DNA of 64,000 nucleotides from G963662905 sp963676415 (lineage in GTDB: Bacteria > Bacteroidota > Bacteroidia > Bacteroidales > WRLA01): contig OY781097.1 in NCBI GenBank assembly GCA_963676415.1, positions 2,108,001 to 2,172,000 on the forward strand. Direction: 5' to 3'. The stretch's first letter is position 1, and every line of letters begins with the position of its first letter. Below are positions 1 through 8,333 of this stretch, one piece after another. The notes beneath the pieces were generated by a model, which worked only from the letters and a program-made list of their open reading frames with translations, was not told the origin of the DNA and did not search any database. The translations under genes were made by a program, and so were the position numbers.

Positions 1-1287
1 GCCGATAGTGGAGAAGACCTGCTCTACCTTATTAATGATATTCTTGACCTGGCACGAATAGAAACAGGCCGTATTAATGTTCGTGAGGATAAAGTGCACC
101 TGAAATACTTTTTAAACAACATTATTGATACCTTCCGTGCCGAAGCCGATAAAAAGGGATTGGAGCTGGAATTTAAATACCCGGATGATTTTCCTCCGCA
201 GATCATTTTGGACTCCTTCCGCCTAAAACAAATACTGATGAACCTCGTCAGTAATGCCATAAAATTTACGGAAGAAGGATCAGTCTGTTTGGGTGCACAT
301 GTAGAAAAACGTGCAGAAAAGCATGTCGATATCGCTTTTATTGTAAAAGATACCGGGGTGGGGGTTGATGAAAAACGAATGGAGCATATTTTCGATGCAT
401 TCCAGAATCCGGCAAGCCCAAAGCTGCGCAATAAAAAGGGCACAGGATTGGGACTGGCAGTTTCACAGCAGTTGGCAGAGCTTCTTGGCGGGGGGATTTC
501 ACTGAACTCTGAGGGAGGAAAAGGCAGCACATTTACAGTCCTATTGCATAATATTCCCTTTTTGGATGAAGTCCCTGAAATACATACTGATGTGAATATA
601 AATACAGATTTTCTTCATCAGGAAAGCAGGATCGTTTTAGTAGAAGATGATTATTCCTCGGCAAAACTGATCAAGGCCTACTTTAAAGATACTAAAGTTG
701 CATTGATTCATCTTGATGATGAGCGCCTATTGGTGCATAAACTGGAAGAATTTAGCCCGCAGATAATCATCATGGATTTAAAACTGAGAAGTATGAGTGG
801 TTATGAGCTGGCACGCCGTATCCGTAATGATATACGCTTTGAAGATATGATCATTATTGCCCTTAGCGGTGCCGATGAGCTGGATCCGTCCTCAGCCCAG
901 TATTTTGATGATTTTCTCCGAAAACCTGTTGGAAAAGAGCGGGTTTTGAATACTTGTTCAAAACTGTTGCGTGCTAAAACAAAACGAGAAGGGACCACAT
1001 TCGATATTGAGAGTACATTAGATATTAAACCCGGACAGAAAATCGCATTTCGTAATTATTTCAAAAATGAGCTAGTTCCTCTTTACGATCGCTGCCAAAA
1101 GATATACATCACCGAGAACATGATTGAGCTGGCAAATAAAATTTCGGACGCCGGAAACTTTTTTAATATCAAATATTTGAATAATTTTGGAGATCAGTTG
1201 AAAGCCTCTGCGCAGGCTTATGATATTGAACGAGTGGAAGCACTTATGGAAAAGCTTGCTGAAATTGAAAGGCAGATCGGTCAGTAA
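1..1287 (+). CDS. Hybrid sensor histidine kinase, C-terminal part (5' end outside window)
   Basis: The reading frame is open from base 1, so the sensor region and most of the HisKA dimerisation domain lie upstream. Visible are the end of HisKA, an HATPase domain (N-box ending NLVSNAIKFTE, G1 box DTGVGV, G2 box GTGLGL) and a receiver domain (acidic pair in VLVEDD, phospho-acceptor Asp in IIMDLKL with codon at 775-777, Lys in LRKPV). A helical tail of about 90 residues follows. It has the spacing of an HPt domain, but the place of the phospho-His is Asn (codon 1135-1137). The product is a membrane or cytoplasmic signalling kinase; its signal is unknown. It lies 47 bases before another receiver-kinase gene, so the two are probably co-transcribed. 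The GTG at 94 is not the true start because the kinase domain continues upstream of it. Confidence 0.93.
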   Translation, partial: ADSGEDLLYLINDILDLARIETGRINVREDKVHLKYFLNNIIDTFRAEADKKGLELEFKYPDDFPPQIILDSFRLKQILMNLVSNAIKFTEEGSVCLGAHVEKRAEKHVDIAFIVKDTGVGVDEKRMEHIFDAFQNPASPKLRNKKGTGLGLAVSQQLAELLGGGISLNSEGGKGSTFTVLLHNIPFLDEVPEIHTDVNINTDFLHQESRIVLVEDDYSSAKLIKAYFKDTKVALIHLDDERLLVHKLEEFSPQIIIMDLKLRSMSGYELARRIRNDIRFEDMIIIALSGADELDPSSAQYFDDFLRKPVGKERVLNTCSKLLRAKTKREGTTFDIESTLDIKPGQKIAFRNYFKNELVPLYDRCQKIYITENMIELANKISDAGNFFNIKYLNNFGDQLKASAQAYDIERVEALMEKLAEIERQIGQ

Positions 1288-1334
1288 AAGCGCTTCAAAC
1301 ATGATTCAGCATTAAATAAAACGGGATTATCAGT

Positions 1335-2474
1335 ATGAAAAATAACAAGGCACCATTAATACTCATCGTTGACGATTACCCCAAAAACCTGCAGATTTTG
1401 GGAAATATTTTACGGGGCAATAATTACCGTACGGCATTTGCTAAAAGCGGCCCAATTGCGCTGGAGTCAATAAAAGAAGAAAAACCGGATATCATCCTGC
1501 TGGATATTATGATGCCGGAGATGGATGGGTTTGAAGTTTGCGCACGTCTGAAAAAAAACCCTGAAACAGCCGATATACCTGTGATTTTTGTTACCGCTCT
1601 CAGCGATATGGACAAAAAGATCGAGGCATTTAAAGCAGGAGGTGTTGATTATATCCTCAAGCCAATTCAACAGGAAGAAGTATTTGAACGTATTAAAACC
1701 CATCTGCTTATACGCAGCCAAAAGCAGGAACTGCTCGCACTAAACGAACGTTTGCGTGATTCTAATGAGGAACTGCAAAATATCAACCGTACAAAAGATA
1801 AACTGTTTTCAATTATTGGTCACGACCTCCGCGGCCCGCTCAGCAATATCAATAACCTCCTGAAATTGATCCTGGAAGGAGTGCTCGATAAAGAAGAACG
1901 AGAAGAGCTGCTCACAGAAACCATGAAATCCGTGAAACTAACTTACGACCTGCTCGAAAACCTGCTGTTTTGGGCCAAAAACCAACGCAATGAAATCGAT
2001 TTTCGCCCTTCTGACTGCGATATTACAACAGTAGTGGACGATAATATTGCCTTGCAGGAAAGCGCAGCACGGGACAAAAACATCAGCCTGCGCGCTGAAT
2101 ATACACCCGGCCTTAAAGCTTACGCCGATAAACATATGCTCAATATCATTATGCGCAACCTGATCTCAAATGCAATTAAATTTACACATGAAGGTGGGCA
2201 TATCATCGTTTTGGTCAGTGATTCCGCTGATGAAGTAAAAGTGAGTGTACAGGACGATGGCGTTGGGATTTCTGAAGAAAATATCGAGAAGATTTTTGAT
2301 AGTGTGGAAAGTTTTACTACGCGCGGTACACGACACGAAAAGGGTACAGGCCTCGGACTCATACTCACTAAAGATTTTGTTCAGAAAAATGGCGGTAAAC
2401 TTCACCTTACTAGCCAGGTGGACAAAGGCAGTACATTATCATTTACACTTCCTCAGGCAACCCCTGAGCAATAA
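1335..2474 (+). CDS. Receiver-histidine kinase hybrid (REC-HisKA-HATPase)
   Basis: 379 residues with the receiver domain first. The acidic pocket is D13/D14, the phospho-acceptor D57 in LLDIMMPEMDG, and the conserved Lys K109 in YILKPI. A short coiled linker (about 125-155) leads to HisKA with the phospho-accepting H163 in IGHDLRGPL, then an HATPase domain with N-box around 275-284, G1 DDGVGI (308-312) and G2 GTGLGL (337-342). There is no membrane segment, so it is a cytosolic kinase that takes input through its receiver. The natural donor would be the hybrid kinase just upstream, which fits a phosphorelay between the pair; this is inference. The ATG at 1335 directly precedes the receiver domain. 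Confidence 0.93.
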   Translation: MKNNKAPLILIVDDYPKNLQILGNILRGNNYRTAFAKSGPIALESIKEEKPDIILLDIMMPEMDGFEVCARLKKNPETADIPVIFVTALSDMDKKIEAFKAGGVDYILKPIQQEEVFERIKTHLLIRSQKQELLALNERLRDSNEELQNINRTKDKLFSIIGHDLRGPLSNINNLLKLILEGVLDKEEREELLTETMKSVKLTYDLLENLLFWAKNQRNEIDFRPSDCDITTVVDDNIALQESAARDKNISLRAEYTPGLKAYADKHMLNIIMRNLISNAIKFTHEGGHIIVLVSDSADEVKVSVQDDGVGISEENIEKIFDSVESFTTRGTRHEKGTGLGLILTKDFVQKNGGKLHLTSQVDKGSTLSFTLPQATPEQ

Positions 2475-2556
2475 TTGGGTTTTCTGTTAAAGGTTGGTTA
2501 ACACACCATTATTTATATGGATTCTAAGTAAATTGCCTTCCCAAAAAATTTAAAAT

Positions 2557-5500
2557 ATGAAACATCTGTATTTTACCCTTGCTTCAATATTTGCAAGCCT
2601 TTTCTTATCAGCTCAATCCGTTAATGTCCCGGTAAGTTCGGGCACAAATCCGACCGAAAGCCTTATTGTCCGTCAGGATACCCGGGAAATTGAGCTGGAG
2701 TTTCATTTATCTGATTTTCAGTACACAGAAGTTGAAACTGATCGCGGCATGGCTTGGAAGCTTTCCGCTGAAGGTGCTACATCCCTTCTGGAGAAATCTG
2801 CTCCGGATTTATTGCGTTTCAGCGAAAGCCTCATCATCCCGGAAGGAAGCGAACTGCAAATTGAAATTATCAATTCCACATACAAAGAGTTTCAAAATGT
2901 GCTCATTGCACCTTCTAAAGGGAATTTGCTACGTACGCAAAACCCATCCGAAATACCCTATGAATTTGGCCCGCTCTATGAGCAAAATACTTTTTATCCG
3001 GCTGAATTGGTTCAAACGCGGAAGCCTTATATTTTCCGAGATGTTAACGGCCAAAACGTAGTTCTTTACCCCTTTCAGTATAATCCCCAAACGAAAACCC
3101 TTCGGGTTTACAACTCCATAAATATCAGGCTTACAGTAACCAATAATGCTGTATTCAGCTCCTTTAAGTCCGGTACGAAAATCATCCCGGAATTTGCAAA
3201 AATCTACGAAAACCGATTTCTTAATGCCGACCAGATGCTGGGCCGTTACGATCCTTCCGGAGAGGAAGGCAATATGCTCATACTGTGTTATGGCGAATTT
3301 ATGGATGAAATGCAGCCTTTTGTCGATTGGAAAATCAGCACAGGAATGCCGGTCGAAATAGTAGATGTTGCCGATGCCGGAAGCCAATACGCAGATATCA
3401 GGACGTTTATCCAGAATTACTACGAAACGAATGGCCTAACCTTTTTACTCCTTGTAGGCGATAATGCACAGGTTCCTGCCGGTTACCGCAACGGACCTTC
3501 TGATAATTACTATTCATATCTGGTTGGAGATGACCACTATCCTGATATCCTGATAGGTCGGTTTTCTGCGGAAACGGAAAGCCAGGTAGTGACCCAGGTT
3601 CAAAAAGTGATTGATTATGAGCGCAATCCCTATATGGGAAACACCGAATGGTATAAAACAGTTACGGGAATTGCCAGTAAAGTGGGCCCTGGCGATGACG
3701 ATGAATCCGATTATCAGCATGTGCGCAATATGCAACAAGACCTTTTGGGATACACCTACAATTCAAATCCCGAATATTTTGACGGCAGTCAGGGTGGAAA
3801 TGATGCCAATGGAAACCCTGTGGCCAGTATGATCGAAGATCAGGTGGATGAAGGAAACAGCCTGATACTCTATACTGGCCATGGTAGTACCTACGCCTGG
3901 TCAACTTCCGGTTTTAATGCCGGTGGGGTCAATAATCTTGAAAATGTGGGCATGTTGCCTTTTATCTGGTCTGTAGCCTGTTTAAACGGTAATTTCACCA
4001 ACGCCACATGTTTTGCGGAAGCTTGGTTGCGTGCCACGCATCTTGGTGAACCTTCAGGTGCTATTGCTACGGCAATGTCGTCCATTAACCAGCCCTGGGA
4101 TCCGCCAATGGATGGGCAGGATGAAATGGTGGATATACTTGTGGGAAGCTATCAGAATAATATAAAAAGGTCATTTGGAGGTATTTCCATTGATGGGATG
4201 ATGAAAATGAACGATGATTATGGTTGGGAAGGTTATCGTGTAACCGACACCTGGGTGATCTTTGGTGATCCTTCCGTAATGGTACGTACCGATGTCCCAC
4301 AGGATATCGCGGCGCAACATCCCGAACAATTGCTGATCGGCACATCACAATTGAGCGTTCAGTGCGATGTGCAAAATGCAAAAGTTGCCCTGAGCTCGGA
4401 TGGCGAAATTCATGCTATAGCAAGTGTTGATGAGGGACAGGCATTGCTTGTCTTTGATGAACAAATGGAAATTGATACGCTAACTCTTGTAATTACAGCC
4501 TATAATCATATTCCGTATATCGCTGAAATCCCTGTAATCCCACCCGAAGGCCCTTATGTAATTTATTCGTCATCAAGCATTAACGATGCAAATGCTCAGC
4601 TTGATTATGCAGAAACCGCAAATATGAATTTGAGCATGAAGAATGTGGGCATTGATCCGGCTGAAAATGTGGACGTAAGCCTTAATATAGAAGATGATTA
4701 TGTTAGGTTGATTGACAATCAGGAAGATTATGGAAATATACAGCCTGCTGAAACCAAAGAAATTACGGATGCATTTAGCCTGAGGGCAGATGTGAATGTT
4801 CCGGATATGCACTATTTTACCATAACGGTTAATGCAACTGATGGAACGGATAACTGGGCTTCTGCTTTTACAATGCAGGCGCATGCCCCACAAATGCATT
4901 TTGGTGATTATGCAATCTTGGACAGCGACGGGAACCAGGACGGCGTGCTCGACCCCGGTGAGTCGGGAAGCCTTAAGCTTTCAGTTGTGAACCGTGGGAG
5001 CTCCGCAGCTAATATGGTTTCAGCAGTGCTGAGCACTCAAGACGCAGGTATTGGTTTATCCGATCCGCAACAAGATTTGGGAACCATAGAGATAAATGAC
5101 GAAAATGACGCAAGTTTCCCGGTCAGTGCCGATGTGTCCCTCCCTTCTGGAACGATCATTTTATTTAACCTCCAGCTTACTACGGAAGAAGGTTTGGTTG
5201 TCAATGTGGAATTTACAGTGAATATCGGCAAAGTTCCCGTTGCGGTTATCGACCTTGATGGCAACCATAATTCGGGGAGCGTGATTTATGAAACAATTCT
5301 GTCGCTCGGTGTTTCTGCTGATTATTATACCGAAATTCCGGAAGATCTTGATATTTACAGTGCTGCATTTGTAAGCCTGGGGATGTTTAGCGTAAATCAT
5401 GTGCTGACTGTAGAAGAAGGACAGGCTTTGGCCGACTTCCTGATTGCCGGAAACAATATCTACATGGAAGGTGGCGACACATGGTATTATGATCAGCAAA

Positions 5501-6369
5501 ATAATCCCACCGCTGTTCATCCTTTGTTCCGTATAAATGGTGCTGATGACGGGCAGAGTGATCTGAGTGTTATTGAAGGTATGTCCGGAATACCATCTGC
5601 TGGTATGTCTTTTATTTATGAAGGGGACAACTACTGGGTTGACCGCCTTGAACCAATTGGGACAGCAATTACATTGTTCCAAAATAAAGACCCGCAATAT
5701 TATACTGCGATTGCAGGAATGAACAATACATACAAAACCGTTGGTGCCAGTATGGAGTTTGGTGGTCTGGCCGATGGTTATGCTCCTTCCACTAAAGCAA
5801 TTCTTGCTGCCATACTTCTCGATTTCTTTGATTTGTATAATAGCAATATTGTACCCGATTTCAGGAGCAATACGCGTACGATTGAAATTGGTGATCAAAT
5901 TACTTTTTTGGATAACTCATTAGGCGAAATAACTAATTATGAATGGAATTTCACGGGAGGCAGCCCGGCCACCAGTACTGAAAAAAATCCTGTAGTAACT
6001 TATTCTGAAGAAGGATTTTATGATGTGAGCCTGACTGTTACCAATGGATTGCTGACACATACAATAAATAAAATATCTTATGTGAAAGCAGGAAATCCCG
6101 TGGGGATCGAAGAAAGCGGAATATTTGCTTCCAGCCAACTGAGCCCAAATCCTGCTAAAGAAAGCAGCGTTTTGAAGATCAGCGGCAATCATGAAGGCAT
6201 GGTGCGGCTTCAATTGATGAACAGTAAAGGCGAATTGGTTCTAAGCGATTATTTCTCTGCTGAAACAGCTGTTTATGATTTGAATACCAGGAGTTATGTT
6301 CCGGGAGTTTATTATTTGCAGATTATTTCAGCGAACAAATCTGAAAGCCTGAAGCTGATTGTACAATAA
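2557..6369 (+). CDS. Secreted C25 (gingipain-family) cysteine peptidase with T9SS sorting domain
   Basis: 1270 residues. The order is: signal peptide (about 1-20), propeptide-like N-terminal region (to about 220), C25 peptidase domain (about 240-560), Ig-like beta domains, a PKD domain (about 1105-1180) and a type A T9SS sorting domain (about 1198-1270, starting LSPNPAKES and ending SLKLIVQ). The catalytic His is H442 in YTGHGS and the nucleophile is C475 in SVACLNG, the arrangement of gingipain-type peptidases. The protein is expected to be exported by Sec, then moved across the outer membrane by T9SS and anchored or released. Substrate preference cannot be read from the sequence; PorU-like sortases are also C25 enzymes, but those lack a sorting tail. 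A region around 900-1090 resembles a flavodoxin-like or ThuA-like fold, which is only an impression. It stands alone between the kinases and the minus-strand operon. Confidence 0.93.
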   Translation: MKHLYFTLASIFASLFLSAQSVNVPVSSGTNPTESLIVRQDTREIELEFHLSDFQYTEVETDRGMAWKLSAEGATSLLEKSAPDLLRFSESLIIPEGSELQIEIINSTYKEFQNVLIAPSKGNLLRTQNPSEIPYEFGPLYEQNTFYPAELVQTRKPYIFRDVNGQNVVLYPFQYNPQTKTLRVYNSINIRLTVTNNAVFSSFKSGTKIIPEFAKIYENRFLNADQMLGRYDPSGEEGNMLILCYGEFMDEMQPFVDWKISTGMPVEIVDVADAGSQYADIRTFIQNYYETNGLTFLLLVGDNAQVPAGYRNGPSDNYYSYLVGDDHYPDILIGRFSAETESQVVTQVQKVIDYERNPYMGNTEWYKTVTGIASKVGPGDDDESDYQHVRNMQQDLLGYTYNSNPEYFDGSQGGNDANGNPVASMIEDQVDEGNSLILYTGHGSTYAWSTSGFNAGGVNNLENVGMLPFIWSVACLNGNFTNATCFAEAWLRATHLGEPSGAIATAMSSINQPWDPPMDGQDEMVDILVGSYQNNIKRSFGGISIDGMMKMNDDYGWEGYRVTDTWVIFGDPSVMVRTDVPQDIAAQHPEQLLIGTSQLSVQCDVQNAKVALSSDGEIHAIASVDEGQALLVFDEQMEIDTLTLVITAYNHIPYIAEIPVIPPEGPYVIYSSSSINDANAQLDYAETANMNLSMKNVGIDPAENVDVSLNIEDDYVRLIDNQEDYGNIQPAETKEITDAFSLRADVNVPDMHYFTITVNATDGTDNWASAFTMQAHAPQMHFGDYAILDSDGNQDGVLDPGESGSLKLSVVNRGSSAANMVSAVLSTQDAGIGLSDPQQDLGTIEINDENDASFPVSADVSLPSGTIILFNLQLTTEEGLVVNVEFTVNIGKVPVAVIDLDGNHNSGSVIYETILSLGVSADYYTEIPEDLDIYSAAFVSLGMFSVNHVLTVEEGQALADFLIAGNNIYMEGGDTWYYDQQNNPTAVHPLFRINGADDGQSDLSVIEGMSGIPSAGMSFIYEGDNYWVDRLEPIGTAITLFQNKDPQYYTAIAGMNNTYKTVGASMEFGGLADGYAPSTKAILAAILLDFFDLYNSNIVPDFRSNTRTIEIGDQITFLDNSLGEITNYEWNFTGGSPATSTEKNPVVTYSEEGFYDVSLTVTNGLLTHTINKISYVKAGNPVGIEESGIFASSQLSPNPAKESSVLKISGNHEGMVRLQLMNSKGELVLSDYFSAETAVYDLNTRSYVPGVYYLQIISANKSESLKLIVQ

Positions 6370-6383
6370 TATTATGACCATGC

Positions 6384-6427
6384 AAAACAAAAACCGATGA
6401 ATTTCTTTTCACCGGTTTTTGTTTTTT
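6384..6427. terminator. Bidirectional rho-independent terminator
   Basis: A long hairpin between two convergent genes: the left arm AAAACAAAAACCG pairs with the right arm CGGTTTTTGTTTT around a roughly 16-base loop. There is a T-run on the plus strand and an A-run upstream that acts as a T-run on the minus strand. It can end both the C25 peptidase transcript and the long minus-strand operon. Confidence 0.8.
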
Positions 6428-6442
6428 AAGGCAATGCTTAAA

Positions 6443-6673
6443 TCATGCTGTTTGATTCCTGTTCTGTCGCCATTTCATTGAAGCATAGGCGCCACCCATT
6501 ATAAGGAAAACAAAGCTGCCACCGCCAATGGGCGCACCGCCACCTAAAGGCGCACTGCTGTCGCCGGTATTTTCGTGGGTTGGTGGGTGCGGAGGATTGT
6601 CCTGAGCCTGTGTGCTCAAGCTAAAAGCGGTGAACATCAGTACGATAAATATTATTTTTTTAATTGCTTTCAT
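6443..6673 (-). CDS. Small secreted or membrane protein with Gly-rich motif
   Basis: 76 residues: a clear signal peptide ending around TQAQ, a Pro-rich hydrophilic stretch, then a Gly-rich segment (APLGGGAPIGGG) running into a hydrophobic stretch (SFVFLIMGGAYASM) and a short basic tail. Similar small Gly-rich tail-anchored proteins often sit at the end of T9SS cargo operons in Bacteroidota; their function is unknown. It is the last gene of the seven-gene minus-strand operon, 10 bases after the T9SS gene, and the terminator at 6384-6427 follows it. No enzymatic motif is visible. The gene is short, but signal peptide, position and spacing support it. Confidence 0.75.
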   Translation of the reverse strand: MKAIKKIIFIVLMFTAFSLSTQAQDNPPHPPTHENTGDSSAPLGGGAPIGGGSFVFLIMGGAYASMKWRQNRNQTA

Positions 6674-6683
6674 TTCAAAACAT

Positions 6684-8327
6684 TTAGTGGATTATAATTT
6701 TAATAGTTTGGTTTAATTCATTATTACTGATATTAAGAAAGTAGATTCCTGCAGAGTATGTACTGTTAATTGATTTGGATTCCTTGCTGAAAACAGTAAT
6801 TTCCTCTTTTTGCAGCAACTGGCCATTTACGTTGAAAAGTTTGGCTGTCCCCATGTAACTTTGACCTGAATTATTGCGGATGTACAATTGGTTGCCCTTC
6901 GCCCAGGCATGGAAGTAATTTCCCGCTTCAGTGTTTTCTTTAATGGACGTAGCGTCTTTAAGGAAATGCAGCACAAAACGGTCGTCATAGGTTCCGGAAT
7001 TTGCAAGGCTAAATGAATAGCTATTGCCCGCACTTAGCTCTGTAAACTTGTTTTGGGCCCTGTCTTCCAGAAATACTTTCATATCAAGCGGCAATCCCTT
7101 GGTAGAGATGGTGGAAATGGCGTATTGACCGGCCTTGCCTGCCATAATGCCCAATCGTACAGAAGCGCTGTCCGCAAGTTCGGACAGGCCCTGAATTACG
7201 AAGTCTTCTCCATTGTCGTCCACAAGTTTGGTGTACAGGGCTAGCTTAGGGTTGCCTTTGAGTTTTGCTGCGTCGTAGCCAATGTCCAGCCCGTCGCTTA
7301 AACCGGGTGCAAAGCCGATCAGAACTTGATTGAAATCACCTTCCGGCCCCTGGATTCCGGCTGTGAACCGGGCAATATAATCGGATACGGTACTTTTATA
7401 AAACTCTGCCTGATGGTGATTTTGGTGTTCATGATAAAATTTAAAGCTTTCATTATTTGCCTTGCTTTTAAGCATAAATGCCTGACCACTGCTTATGTAT
7501 GTTGCTTCGCTTAATTGATTTACTGTAATATAATCGTTTTGCGATCCGTTGTAAGCATCGCTTTCGTCCCAGAGGTAAATTGCACCAAATGAAGGGTCTA
7601 GTGAAGCGGTGTTTTGTGCCAATAGATTGTAGGTGTCATCGGCAGCATTGTTTATGGCGATGCTTGCCGGAAAAGGGTTTCCGATGAGGTTCCAGCCGTT
7701 CCCTTTTTCCTCGGTTTTTGTGAGGGTGGCAATTTGCAGGCCGGCATTGAGGTTTCCGCTATAATTGCGCGTAACTTCCCCTGTGGTGTAAGAAAGTGTA
7801 TAGCCTTTGGTAGGTTCCATTTCAGTATCGAAGGAGTTATTGTACGATCCGTCATCGTTTTTTATGCTGCGCCAAAGGGCATTGGGCTCATCCCAATAAT
7901 AAAAGGATTGCGTAACTTCTACCTGGCTTCCGTATAGCAGCACAAACTCCGGGACAATGCTTTGGTTGCTGACCGGCGAACTGATATAGTGGAATTTCAT
8001 ATCAGGAATGTGGCGCTGTACGGTTGCGGCTACGTTGGCCGATGGTTGGATAAGTGAGGCATTATAGTTGCCCGACCATCCTTCGGAGGAATGTAAAACC
8101 AGGCCGGATGTACCGGCTTCGTTTACCATGGCATCTTCAATGGTCGTAAAACCGTAAAGATCAAGCTGGCTGCCGGGCTTAATGGTTATGCCATTTTTGC
8201 ATATTAAATAAGAGTCGGGGTTTTGCCGGATTTGAGTGCCCTGTTTTACGTAAACCTGTGCACTTAAGCCCCCCCATAGAAGCAGGAGGATTGTGAGCAG
8301 GTTGATTTTTTTATGTTTCATGTTCAA
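6684..8327 (-). CDS. T9SS type A sorting domain-containing surface protein
   Basis: 547 residues with a signal peptide (about 1-24) and a C-terminal type A sorting domain (about 475-547: SGQSYMGTAKLFNVNG, then GIYFLNIS and a final IKIIIH). The middle is beta-rich and contains the phrase GWNLIGNPFPASI, which recurs in T9SS-exported proteins of this phylum, but no enzyme signature. It is expected on the cell surface or secreted. It follows the S74 fibre gene by 6 bases and precedes the small Gly-rich gene by 10, so it is translated as part of the same operon. The start could be residue 1 or 3, both ATG. The function is unknown; a structural or adhesive role alongside the fibre proteins is inference. 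Confidence 0.88.
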   Translation of the reverse strand: MNMKHKKINLLTILLLLWGGLSAQVYVKQGTQIRQNPDSYLICKNGITIKPGSQLDLYGFTTIEDAMVNEAGTSGLVLHSSEGWSGNYNASLIQPSANVAATVQRHIPDMKFHYISSPVSNQSIVPEFVLLYGSQVEVTQSFYYWDEPNALWRSIKNDDGSYNNSFDTEMEPTKGYTLSYTTGEVTRNYSGNLNAGLQIATLTKTEEKGNGWNLIGNPFPASIAINNAADDTYNLLAQNTASLDPSFGAIYLWDESDAYNGSQNDYITVNQLSEATYISSGQAFMLKSKANNESFKFYHEHQNHHQAEFYKSTVSDYIARFTAGIQGPEGDFNQVLIGFAPGLSDGLDIGYDAAKLKGNPKLALYTKLVDDNGEDFVIQGLSELADSASVRLGIMAGKAGQYAISTISTKGLPLDMKVFLEDRAQNKFTELSAGNSYSFSLANSGTYDDRFVLHFLKDATSIKENTEAGNYFHAWAKGNQLYIRNNSGQSYMGTAKLFNVNGQLLQKEEITVFSKESKSINSTYSAGIYFLNISNNELNQTIKIIIH

Positions 8328-8333
8328 ATGTTT

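Noticed and set aside
5161..5898. 245-residue minus-strand ORF inside the C25 peptidase gene
   Set aside because: Complementary shadow of a long, motif-rich coding frame; it has no recognisable motif.
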